A DNA stretch of 64,000 nt, from contig OZ241896.1 of assembly GCA_965203565.1 (NCBI GenBank), positions 2,852,001-2,916,000 of the forward strand, given 5' to 3'. The notes beneath the pieces were generated by a model. The model did not search any database and was not told the origin of the DNA. It saw only the letters and a program-made list of their open reading frames with translations. This DNA is from JAAXGX01 sp965203565. Its GTDB lineage: Bacteria > Acidobacteriota > Vicinamibacteria > Vicinamibacterales > UBA8438. Both the position numbers and the translations under genes were made by a program. Positions 25,697 to 33,358 of the stretch are shown piece by piece. Within the stretch, counting starts at the first letter, position 1. Each line of letters begins with the position of its first letter.

Positions 25697-26158
25697 TCAG
25701 TCGAAACGGCCGAAGCGGCCGCCGCGCAGCTCCACGACGGCGCGCGCCGACGCCACCGTGTCGCCGCGCCGCTTCAGGTTGAGACGCACCTCGTACCGGC
25801 CGGGGTAGTCGAACCGGTGGCGCGTGGAGTAGCGGCGGCGGATCCTGCTCGCGCCCGGCTCGTACGGGTCGCAGTCCGGCGTCGATTCCGAGCGCGTGTC
25901 GTCGTCCCAGTCCCACTCGACCGTGGCGCAGTAGAACTCCTCGTAGTCGTCCGCCCCGCCGCGCAGCTCACCGACGAACAGGATCTCGGCCGGCACGAAG
26001 CCGACGCGCGGCGTGGCCCGGAGCGCCAGCTTCGGCTTCTCGTCCTCGCCGGACTGCCCGAACCCGGCGAAGCGGCTCGGCGCCGCGACGGTGAAGGCCG
26101 CGGCGGCAAGGAGCGTCAGCAGCAGCGGGCGGCGCCTGCGGGCGGGAAACGTCAGCAT
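25697..26158 (-). CDS. Secreted PKD-like domain protein
   Basis: 153 residues from ATG 26158. A basic stretch FPARRRRPLLLTLLAAAAFTVAAP gives a signal peptide. The mature part (RVGFVPAEILFVGELRGG ... ATVEWDWDDDTRSEST ... HRFDYPGRYEVRLNL) shows the W-x-W-D-D-D and Y-P-G-x-Y pattern of PKD domains, extracellular beta-sandwiches for protein or sugar contacts. No enzyme is attached. The gene ends 25 bp from the convergent JAMM gene. Confidence 0.75.
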   Translation of the reverse strand: MLTFPARRRRPLLLTLLAAAAFTVAAPSRFAGFGQSGEDEKPKLALRATPRVGFVPAEILFVGELRGGADDYEEFYCATVEWDWDDDTRSESTPDCDPYEPGASRIRRRYSTRHRFDYPGRYEVRLNLKRRGDTVASARAVVELRGGRFGRFD

Positions 26159-26234
26159 GAACGTCCTTCCCTCTTTTCTTAGGCTACCTGAGAGCGCCGC
26201 TCCTGTCTGAATGGGAAATGACTCCCACGCACGT

Positions 26235-28313
26235 TCAGCGCAGCACGTCGCTCGCTTCGGCTTCCCGGACGTACCGCTCGGCGTCCTCTTCAAGCAGGAA
26301 CCGCTCCCGCACGAGGTCGGCCGTCGCCCGCCGGACCGCCTCCACGTACCCGGCGTGGTCGCCGTACCGCTCTTCGAGCGACGGCCGGGGGTCGCCCGCC
26401 GCCTCGCGCTCCGCCCGGGTCCGGGCGAACGGCAGGAACGAGCCGGTCAGGCCGCAGAGGTTCCCCGCGCGCCGGCCCTCCGCCCGCACGTTCCATCCCA
26501 GGTTGGTGCCGAGCGGGACGCGCACCTCCAGCGGCCGGACGCCGGCGTGGTTGAGCCCGTCCGCATCGGCCGAGGGGACCAGCACGGCGTAGGCGGGTCC
26601 GATGCCGGGCGGCAGCCGCGTCAGGTAGCCGCCGGTCGAGCCGAACCCGGGCCCGAAGTCGAGCAGCGACACCCCGCTGAGGCCCTGCACCATCCCCGCG
26701 CCGGGAATCCGCGGGAACCGCTCCACGTACTCGTCGAGCGGGACCAGCGTGCCGTCCTCCACCCGCGGATACCGGCTCGGCGGCGGCTCCACGCCGCGGT
26801 CAGCCCAGGCGTCGAGCGCCGTCAGCAGGGCGCGGTGCGTCGGGCCGTGGTAGTTCGGGTTGGTCGGATGGGCGCACAGGTCGTCCGTTCCGGGCACTTC
26901 CGCGGTCGGATCGCCGCCGCTGTGCTGGAAGTTCGAGAACAGGTACAACCGCACGTTGTCCGGCACGAACACCGGCCGCCCGAGGCCGTCGTGCACGTTC
27001 AGCGACGCCTTCATCGTGTAGAACTCGTTCTCGCTGTCGGTCTGGATCACCACCGGATCGGTCGCCGGCCGCTTCAGGATCCCGTCGCGGATCCCGGAGA
27101 GCGGGTCGGTGACCACCGCGTACTGCATCGGCGGGTACGACGTCGACAGGAAGTGGCGCCGGTCGTCCTGCCGCGAGTAGGTGTTCGGGTCGGCGAACGC
27201 CACGTTGGCGAACAGCCGGTGCGACCCGGGGATGTGAACGTTGACGGCGTCGAACACCCGCCGGTGCGCCTCGTCCTCGTTGAACCCGAGATAGAGGAAG
27301 TCGCGCAGGTACATCCCGGTGGAGGAAGAGCCGGAGGCGTACGCGCGCCGGACGGCGACCTCGCCGGTCTCCAGCGCCAGCGGGTTGGGCGTCCCGTCGT
27401 CGTCGCGCGCGGCGTAGCGCAGGAACGACGCCAGGTCGCGGGTGACGGCGTAGCCGAGCCCCATCACCATCGGCTCCCGGGCCGGGTAGATCAGCTCGTA
27501 CAGCCGGTCGGCCCGGAACCCCTCGAACAGGCAGACGTCGGTCTCCGACGGCTCCAGGCTGTCCGGTCCCAGCGGGCAGCGCCCGAACGCCCAGGCGTCG
27601 GCCGGGATCGGGACGCCGGGGCCGGTCAGCGTCTCCCGGACGGTGAGCGACGCGGCGGCCGGGTCGAGGCCGGCGGCGGGGTACGGCCGAAACCGCGCGC
27701 TGCCCTTGAGCGGCAGGGTGAACGCGCCCTCCGCCGGAATCGACCGATCCGAGAACTCGACCCGGACCGGCGCAGCGATCGGGCGCCCGTCGGGGCCGGC
27801 CGCCACCGGTAGCTGCGGGAAGAGGAGGCCGTCCCCCGCGGCGACGTCGCCCTGCCAGCCGGCGTCCACCACGGTGTACCCGAGCCGCATCAGGAACCCG
27901 TCGCCGGCATGCTCGGCCGTGAGCGGGTCGTTGCTCGGCGGGACGTGGTGCCAGCGCAGCCCGCTTTCGAGCTTCCGCCCCCGGTTGTTGACGCCGTAGA
28001 AGACCTTGCCGTTGCCGCGGCGCATCTCCACCGGCTTGAGGATGAAGAACGTCGTGCTGAACTCGACCAGGCCGCGGGCGTTGCGCGGCGCGCGGTCGAG
28101 GTTCACGATGACGGCGTTGAGCGGATCGTCCGGGTCGACCTCCATGTGCGCCATGCCGTCGAGCCGTTCGTACGGGCCGACCTCCCCGAACTCCATCCCG
28201 CCGGCGAAGGCGCGCCGCTGCTCGACGACGAACCGCACCACGCGCGCCTCGGCCAGCGGCGCGCACAGGGCGGCCAGCAGACACCCCGCGCCAATCGTCT
28301 TCACGCGCCCCAT
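26235..28313 (-). CDS. Exported alpha/beta-hydrolase-domain protein
   Basis: 692 residues from ATG 28313, chosen because AGGAGG lies 7 bp upstream. A signal peptide (CLLAALCAPLAEA) is followed by a beta-rich domain opening RVVRFVVEQRRAFAGGMEFG, the mark of the large alpha/beta hydrolase-domain family of Acidobacteriota and Actinobacteria. YASGSSSTGMYLRDFLY holds a G-x-S-x-x-G nucleophile elbow. DGRPIAAPVRVEF and later parts match the family end to end. The substrate is unknown, and esters or peptides are likely. It is probably periplasmic and monocistronic. Confidence 0.8.
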   Translation of the reverse strand: MGRVKTIGAGCLLAALCAPLAEARVVRFVVEQRRAFAGGMEFGEVGPYERLDGMAHMEVDPDDPLNAVIVNLDRAPRNARGLVEFSTTFFILKPVEMRRGNGKVFYGVNNRGRKLESGLRWHHVPPSNDPLTAEHAGDGFLMRLGYTVVDAGWQGDVAAGDGLLFPQLPVAAGPDGRPIAAPVRVEFSDRSIPAEGAFTLPLKGSARFRPYPAAGLDPAAASLTVRETLTGPGVPIPADAWAFGRCPLGPDSLEPSETDVCLFEGFRADRLYELIYPAREPMVMGLGYAVTRDLASFLRYAARDDDGTPNPLALETGEVAVRRAYASGSSSTGMYLRDFLYLGFNEDEAHRRVFDAVNVHIPGSHRLFANVAFADPNTYSRQDDRRHFLSTSYPPMQYAVVTDPLSGIRDGILKRPATDPVVIQTDSENEFYTMKASLNVHDGLGRPVFVPDNVRLYLFSNFQHSGGDPTAEVPGTDDLCAHPTNPNYHGPTHRALLTALDAWADRGVEPPPSRYPRVEDGTLVPLDEYVERFPRIPGAGMVQGLSGVSLLDFGPGFGSTGGYLTRLPPGIGPAYAVLVPSADADGLNHAGVRPLEVRVPLGTNLGWNVRAEGRRAGNLCGLTGSFLPFARTRAEREAAGDPRPSLEERYGDHAGYVEAVRRATADLVRERFLLEEDAERYVREAEASDVLR

Positions 28314-28368
28314 CGGCATGCCTCCTCGTTGCGAGTATCGCACGAACTCGTTGGATAATGGATCCGGA

Positions 28369-28841
28369 GTGACCGGACGCCGATCGAACGTGACGGGCCG
28401 GGCTGGGGCCGGCCTCGATCTCGCCGCCGGGCTGCTGGTGCTGACGGCCGCCGCCGCCGCCGCCTGGCGGCGACTCGACCTGCCGGCGGCCTATCTGCTC
28501 CAGTCCGCGGCGTTGTACGCGCCGCTCGCGGCGTGCGTCGCGCACGCCGCGCCGGCGGGCCTGCCCGGCCGGGGACTGGGCGCGGCGAACCGCGTGACGC
28601 TGGCGCGCGCGGCGCTGGCGCTCTCCATCGCGCCGCTGGCGCTCCACCTCGACCGTCCGGACGCGGCGGCGTGCTGGTGGATCATCGCGGTGGCGACGGC
28701 GGCGCTGATCTGGACGGGGTCGATGGGTGGGTCGCGCGCCGCACCGGCGGCGCGACCGCCTTCGGCGCCCGGTTCGACATGGAGCTGGACGCCTTCCTGA
28801 TGCTGGCGCTCTCCGCCGTGGTCTGGTCGAGCGGCCGGGTC
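28369..28841 (+). pseudogene. CDP-alcohol phosphatidyltransferase, frameshifted and truncated by an IS21 end
   Basis: From GTG 28369 the frame encodes hydrophobic helices (AGLDLAAGLLVLTAAAAAAW; VTLARAALALSIAPLALHLD) up to about 28,710, where it shifts. The next frame continues with DGWVARRTGGATAFGARFD and then MELD, exactly the D-G-x2-A-R-x8-G-x3-D-x3-D signature of the family. One missing base (CTGATCTGG for CTGATCCTGG) explains the shift. The gene is then cut at 28842 by the TGTTCAGCG end of an IS21-like element, losing the last helices. It would have made a phospholipid head-group transferase. Confidence 0.8.
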
Positions 28842-29082
28842 TGTTCAGCGTCAACTACTTTGGTCGCTTGGCGACAATTATTTTGGCCGGTTCAGATCGA
28901 CATGGATCGCGATCAACAGCAGTAGCGCCTGTGGACCGTGTGGGCGGCGCTCGGCGCCGTCCAAAGCGGGGTGGGAAACGCGCTGTCCCGGCGGCGCAAC
29001 CCGGCACGACGGTCCGCGCGCGTTTTCCATGCCGCTGGCGCGGTCCACAGGCTGCTCGGCTCGCGGACACCGTCCGGGGCGT

Positions 29083-29895
29083 TCACGCGGCCGGTCGGCG
29101 GCGGTTTCGGGGCAGCAGCGGGCCGGGGGCGCGTCCGCGGGGCACAGTCGGCGGCGGCGCCTTGCGGCCGGACCGGTCCGTTCGGAAGCTCGGCACGTCG
29201 AACTCGAGCACGACGGCGTGGTGCACCAGACGATCGATCGCTGCGGCCGTGGCCATCTGGTCGCGGAAGATCCGGTCCCACTGGCTGAAGACCAAGTTGC
29301 TGGTCACCATCACCGAGCGGCGCTCGTACCGCTCGGCCAGCAGGGTGAACAACACCTCGGCCTCGTCCGAGCTCTGCTGTACGTAGCCGAGGTCGTCGAG
29401 CAGGATGACCTCGAAGAGGTCGAGCTTGCGGAGGGCGCGGGGCAGGTCGAGGTCGCGTTTCGCGCCGAGCAGTTCCTGGACCAGGGCATAGGCGGGCGCG
29501 CACAGCACGCTGCGGCCGGCCTCGACCAGGGCATGCCCGACGGCGCACAGCGCGTGGCTCTTGCCCACGCCCGGCAGACCGAACGCCAGCACGTTCGTCG
29601 CCGTCTCGAGGAACGCCCCGGCGGCCAGCGTCTCGAGTTGCTGCACGACCGGCCCCGGCAGGCGGCCGGTGTCGAGCGTCGCGAACGTCTTGCCGGGCGG
29701 CAGCCGCGCCGCGCGGCGCAACCGCGCGATCCGGCGCTGACGGCGTGCGTCGGCTTCCGCCTCGAACACCTCGAGCAGCGCCGGCAACGCCGCGTGGTGG
29801 CCGGCCTGCGTCAGCCGGGGGACGAGTTGCTCGGCCGCTGTCGTCAGGCCGAACCGTGTCAGCAGCGTCGTCACCTGCGTGCTCGACGCCGTCAT
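29083..29895 (-). CDS. istB: IS21-family helper ATPase IstB
   Basis: 270 residues. Walker A is GLPGVGKSH, Walker B VILLDDLGYVQQ, and sensor SVMVTSNLVFSQW; all are typical of DnaC-like IstB proteins that assist IstA during transposition. The ATG overlaps the istA TGA (ATGA). The gene looks intact although its partner is not. The C-terminal 40 residues are Arg/Pro-rich and unusual, which may reflect drift or a shifted stop. Confidence 0.9.
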   Translation of the reverse strand: MTASSTQVTTLLTRFGLTTAAEQLVPRLTQAGHHAALPALLEVFEAEADARRQRRIARLRRAARLPPGKTFATLDTGRLPGPVVQQLETLAAGAFLETATNVLAFGLPGVGKSHALCAVGHALVEAGRSVLCAPAYALVQELLGAKRDLDLPRALRKLDLFEVILLDDLGYVQQSSDEAEVLFTLLAERYERRSVMVTSNLVFSQWDRIFRDQMATAAAIDRLVHHAVVLEFDVPSFRTDRSGRKAPPPTVPRGRAPGPLLPRNRRRPAA

Positions 29896-30426
29896 CCGGG
29901 CGGACCTCCGCTCAGCAGCGCGTCGTACTGCGCCAGGTCCGGGCGGGGAACGTGCACCGCAGGGAGCGCCGGAACCGCCGGACGCACCTCGGCCTGAACG
30001 CTGGCGTAATCGCAGGGGACGGAACGTCAGCGACGGGAACAACTCCTCCCGGAAGCGATACCGCGCGAAGGCGCCCGGCTTCCGCACCAGACTCCCGATG
30101 ATGTGCCGGTAGTCGATCCGGTGACCCGCCGCGCCCCGCAGACGCGGCATCGTGCACAGCACCCGGCCGCCGTAGACGACCTCGACCGCCGACGGATGCT
30201 GACGCGCCTCGACCGTGTGGCCGATCAACCGCGACGGAACCGAATAGATCCGGCCGCCGACCCGAATCGTGCTCCACTTCCTCACCCGGCACTGCAACGT
30301 CGTGTACGCCGGAATCCGGGCCGGCGGCAACGGCCGCAGATACGCCCGTTCCTCGGCCAGACGAGACGCCGCACGCGCATTCCGCTCCCGGCCGACGACC
30401 GTCCGCACGAACGCCAGATACGCCGA
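29892..30426 (-). pseudogene. istA: IS21-family transposase IstA, C-terminal fragment
   Basis: The fragment begins at the IS3 junction (30426) with AYLAFVRTVVGRERNA and continues through YSVPSRLIGHTVEARQHPSA and HIIGSLVRKPGAFARYRFR, typical of the IstA C-terminal half. Near 30,015 the frame breaks after PSLTFR. The true end (DYASVQAEVRPAVPALPAV, then RPDLAQYDALLSG) is in another frame, and some sequence between appears to be missing. The integrase core is absent. Confidence 0.8.
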
Positions 30427-30484
30427 TGGAGTTGACCCGGTTTTGCGGACACCTGATCCTGTTGGGAGTGAGGAGGTGTTTGCG

Positions 30485-30793
30485 ATGGCGAAATCGAGAC
30501 CGCCGTATGCGGCGGAGTTCCGGAAGCAGATGGTCGATCTGGTCCGGTCGGGGCGCGCGCCGGAGGACTTGGCTCGGGAGTTCGAGCCGTCGGCCCAGGC
30601 GATCCGGAACTGGGTGGCGCAGGCCGGCCGCGATGCCGGCGAGCGCACCGACGGTCTGCGCACCGAAGAGCGTGAAGAGATGCGCCGGCTGCGTCGGGAG
30701 AACCGTCGGCTGCGGGAAGAACGGGAAATATTGGCAAAAGCCACGGCCTGGTTCGCACGGGAGACCGGACCCGGGAGGTCTACCGGTTCATGA
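30485..30793 (+). CDS. IS3-family OrfA (copy 1)
   Basis: 102 residues: MAKSRPPYAAEFRKQMVDLV with a helix-turn-helix (PEDLAREFEPSAQAIRNWV) and a C-terminal leucine-zipper stretch (RRLRRENRRLREEREILAKA). This is the DNA-binding protein of IS3 elements, normally joined to OrfB by -1 frameshifting near its end. GAGGAGG precedes the ATG. Confidence 0.92.
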   Translation: MAKSRPPYAAEFRKQMVDLVRSGRAPEDLAREFEPSAQAIRNWVAQAGRDAGERTDGLRTEEREEMRRLRRENRRLREEREILAKATAWFARETGPGRSTGS

Positions 30794-31211
30794 GTGCGCA
30801 TCAGGCCCGCTTCCGCATCGCCACCATGGCCCGCGTGCTCGGTGTCTCCACGAGCGGGTACTATGCGTGGCGTCAGCGGCGTCCGTCCACCCGCGTGCAG
30901 GCCGACGCGGACCTGACGGCCCGCGTGCGGGCGATTCACGTCCACAGCCGCGGGACGTATGACGCGCCCCGGATTCACGCGGAACTGTCCGCCGCCGGAG
31001 CCGCAGTGAGCCGCAAGCGGGTGGCGCGGGTGATGCGCTCGGCGGGCATTGCGGGCGTGAGCCGTCGCCGCGGGCCGCGAACGACGCGCCGGGCGCTGCG
31101 GGTCCGGCCGGCTCCGGATCGGGTCGATCGCCGTTTCGAGGCAGTGGCGCCGAACCGTCTGTGGGTCGCCGACATCACCTACGTCCCGACGCAGGCCGGC
31201 TTGCTCTACCT
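30790..31211 (+). pseudogene. IS3-family OrfB transposase (copy 1), truncated
   Basis: It encodes the HTH_21 region (RIATMARVLGVSTSGYYAW) and the first catalytic Asp in NRLWVADITYVPT, then breaks at LLYL where copy 2 begins. The last two residues of the DDE triad are missing, so it is inactive. Confidence 0.9.
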
Positions 31212-31547
31212 TGAGGTTGCCCCGATTCTGCGGACAGGTTAACGCTTTCGGGTTCAGGTCATGCCGTGGTTTTCCGTGTGAGTAAATCCACAATGAAGCG
31301 CTGTGGACCTGTGGGAATCTCGCGGCCTCGGCGCCGGCCCGATCGCCAGCGGCCGCCCGCGAGATTTCCAACGGACTGTGGGCGCCCGTGTCCCCGCTCT
31401 GCGGATGCAGCCCGTTGCGGACCGGGCGTCCATAGGCCGGGCAGGTCCACAGCGCCCGGCGGCGATACGGGGCACGGCGCCGACAGGCGGGCGACCACGA
31501 TGCCGGCGGAGCCGATGCGATGCGGCGCCTGTGCGCCATCATCGCCA

Positions 31548-32504
31548 TCATGCCCTCCCGGTGTTCCCCGCAGCAACGCCGGTGACGACGCCGGCCGGCG
31601 TCGGCGTGTCGGCCGCGAACCGGCTCGGGGGTGCGAGCGCCTTGCCGGACCGGTCCGCGGCCGCCGTCTCGTGGAGACGTTCGAAGGCGAGCGGCGAGAG
31701 GTAGCCCAGCGAGGAATGACGCCGCCGCGTGTTGCACCACCCTTCGATGAACGCGAACACGGCCGTCCGCGCCTCGGCGTGCGTCGCCCACCGCGTGCGG
31801 GCGAGCAACTCGCACTCGAGCGTCGCGAAGAAGCTCTCGGCCAGCGCGTTGTCGAAACAGTCGCCGACCGAACCCATCGACAGCTACACGCCCCATCGCT
31901 GACAGCGGGCGCCGAAGGCCAGCGACGTGTACTGGCAACCTGGATCGGAATGGTGGATCACCGCCGACGGCCGGCGCTGCTGCACGGCCATCTCCAGCGC
32001 CTCGGTCACCAGCGCCGTGCGCAGGTGCGCCGCCAGCGCCCAGCCCACGACCCGCCGGCTGAACACGTCCACGACGACGGCCAGGTAGAGCAAGCCGGCC
32101 TGTGTCGGAACGTAGGTGATGTCGGCGACCCACAGACGGTTCGGCGCCACTGCCTCGAAACGGCGATCGACCCGGTCCGGGGCCGGCCGGACCCGCAGCG
32201 CTCGGCGCGTCGTTCGCGGCCCGCGGCGACGGCTCACGCCCGCAATGCCCGCCGAGCGCATCACCCGCGCCACCCGCTTGCGGCTCACTGCGGCTCCGGC
32301 GGCGGACAGTTCCGCGTGAATCCGGGGCGCGCCATACGTCCCGCGGCTGTGGACGTGAATCGCCCGCACGCGGGCCGTCAGGTCCGCGTCGGCCTGCACG
32401 CGGGTGGACGGACGCCGCTGACGCCACGCATAGTACCCGCTCGTGGAGACACCGAGCACGCGGGCCATGGTGGCGATGCGGAAGCGAGCCTGATGCGCAC
32501 TCAT
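31548..32504 (-). pseudogene. IS3-family OrfB transposase (copy 2) with internal amber stop
   Basis: From ATG 32504 it reads as in copy 1 through the first Asp (VADITYVPT) and the second (VIHHSDPGCQYTS), then a TAG at 31886-31884 interrupts the frame, which continues with LSMGSVGDCFDNALAESFF carrying the catalytic Glu. Elsewhere in the family this position is a sense codon, so one substitution (for example CGG to TAG needs two, CAG to TAG one) killed the gene, unless read through. Confidence 0.9.
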
Positions 32505-32809
32505 GAACCGGTAGACCTCCCGGGTCCGGTCTCCCGTGCGAACCAAGCCGTGGCTTTTGCCAATATTTCCCGTTCTTCCCGCAGCCGACGGTTCTCCCGA
32601 CGCAGCCGGCGCATCTCTTCACGCTCTTCGGTGCGCAGACCGTCGGTGCGCTCGCCGGCATCGCGGCCGGCCTGCGCCACCCAGTTCCGGATCGCCTGGG
32701 CCGACGGCTCGAACTCCCGAGCCAAGTCCTCCGGCGCGCGCCCCGACCGGACCAGATCGACCATCTGCTTCCGGAACTCCGCCGCATACGGCGGTCTCGA
32801 TTTCGCCAT
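32501..32809 (-). CDS. IS3-family OrfA (copy 2)
   Basis: 102 residues, apparently identical to OrfA of copy 1 over its whole length, including the helix-turn-helix and leucine zipper. It is intact, while the orfB behind it carries a stop. Confidence 0.92.
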   Translation of the reverse strand: MAKSRPPYAAEFRKQMVDLVRSGRAPEDLAREFEPSAQAIRNWVAQAGRDAGERTDGLRTEEREEMRRLRRENRRLREEREILAKATAWFARETGPGRSTGS

Positions 32810-32867
32810 CGCGAACACCTCCTCACTCCCAACAGGATCAGGTGTCCGCAAAACCGGGTCAACTCCA

Positions 32868-33358
32868 AAGCGGAACCGCAGGCCGGCCGCCGGCAAGAAG
32901 GGAGCCCGCTGATGGCTCCGGATCGCGCGCGGCGAATGCCCAACGCGGGCGACGACGACCCGCGCTGTCGGCCCCGGCAGCGTGACCGTGTGCTCGCCGG
33001 CGAGCACACGGTCACAGCCAGATCACGTCCGACAACCCGAAAACACTCTTCATCCAAGAAGGAGGACATCGATTGACCGGTTGACGGAAACTGGGGGGTC
33101 CCTTTTCACGTGTCCATTTCCACGCGTCGAGGGAGGAAAGCGGGTATATTGGGCTTGCGCGACGCAAGACAGAGGGGCGGATGCACTGCGCCGGAAACCT
33201 GAACCTCGCCGCCCGCGGTCACGACGGTGCTCAGCGGCCCGATCGGCGCCTCGGTACGAGACTTTCCATACCGTGGCTCCGTTCGACGCTATCGATCCGC
33301 TGGGGGCGTTCCATGCCGCCGAATTTCCGGCGCCGAAGTAGTGTTGAGAGGTGTTCCG
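32868..33358. other. Intergenic stretch between IS3 copy 2 and the J-domain gene
   Basis: 490 bp without a convincing gene. It holds a perfect 34-bp palindrome (32982-33015) and a patch around 33090-33130 with TGGGGGGTCCCTTTTCACG that resembles an IS terminus but cannot be assigned. A ribosome site (GAGAGGTG) lies at its right end, for the gene at 33359. Base composition becomes more AT-rich from about 33,040 on. Confidence 0.6.
32982..33015. repeat. Perfect 34-bp palindrome
   Basis: GTGACCGTGTGCTCG (32982-32996), CCGG, CGAGCACACGGTCAC (33001-33015): 15-bp arms without mismatch, and the central CCGG is itself palindromic. There is no T-run, so it is not a standard terminator. It may be a recombination relic or a binding site. 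Confidence 0.85.

Larger units (their letters stand above)
28842..30426 (-). mobile_element. IS21-family element, partial
   Basis: Its outer end is at 28842 (TGTTCAGCGTCAAC, with TTTGGTCG and TTTTGGCCG repeats as in IS21 termini). It carries istB and the 3' part of istA on the minus strand and is cut at 30426 by an IS3 copy. The other terminus and the N-terminal istA half are absent from the window. The first 240 bp (28842-29082) are non-coding terminus. Confidence 0.75.
30427..31211 (+). mobile_element. IS3-family element, copy 1 (3' part missing)
   Basis: It starts with the left inverted repeat TGGAGTTGACCCGGTTTTGC, identical to the outer end of copy 2. It contains orfA and the first two thirds of orfB, and stops at 31211 where the right end of copy 2 begins. 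The rest of orfB is not found on the far side of copy 2, so more than a simple insertion happened. Confidence 0.85.
31212..32867 (-). mobile_element. IS3-family element, copy 2 (full length, opposite orientation)
   Basis: 1,656 bp. The outer end (32867) is TGGAGTTGACCCGGTTTTGC read on the minus strand. The inner end (31212) is TGAGGTTGCCCCGATTCTGC, a good partner repeat. It carries orfA and orfB plus about 335 bp of non-coding or passenger DNA (31212-31547) between the orfB stop and the end, longer than usual for IS3 elements. No matching target duplication is seen at the two sides. Confidence 0.85.

Noticed and set aside
31254..31576. Small minus-strand frames in the IS3 copy 2 tail
   Set aside because: Overlapping frames give no recognisable protein and lie in the element's terminal region. 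They are not called as genes.
29083..33069. A 1,328-codon minus-strand frame through the IS region
   Set aside because: It is a chance concatenation of IstB, istA fragment and antisense or shifted IS3 frames across element borders.
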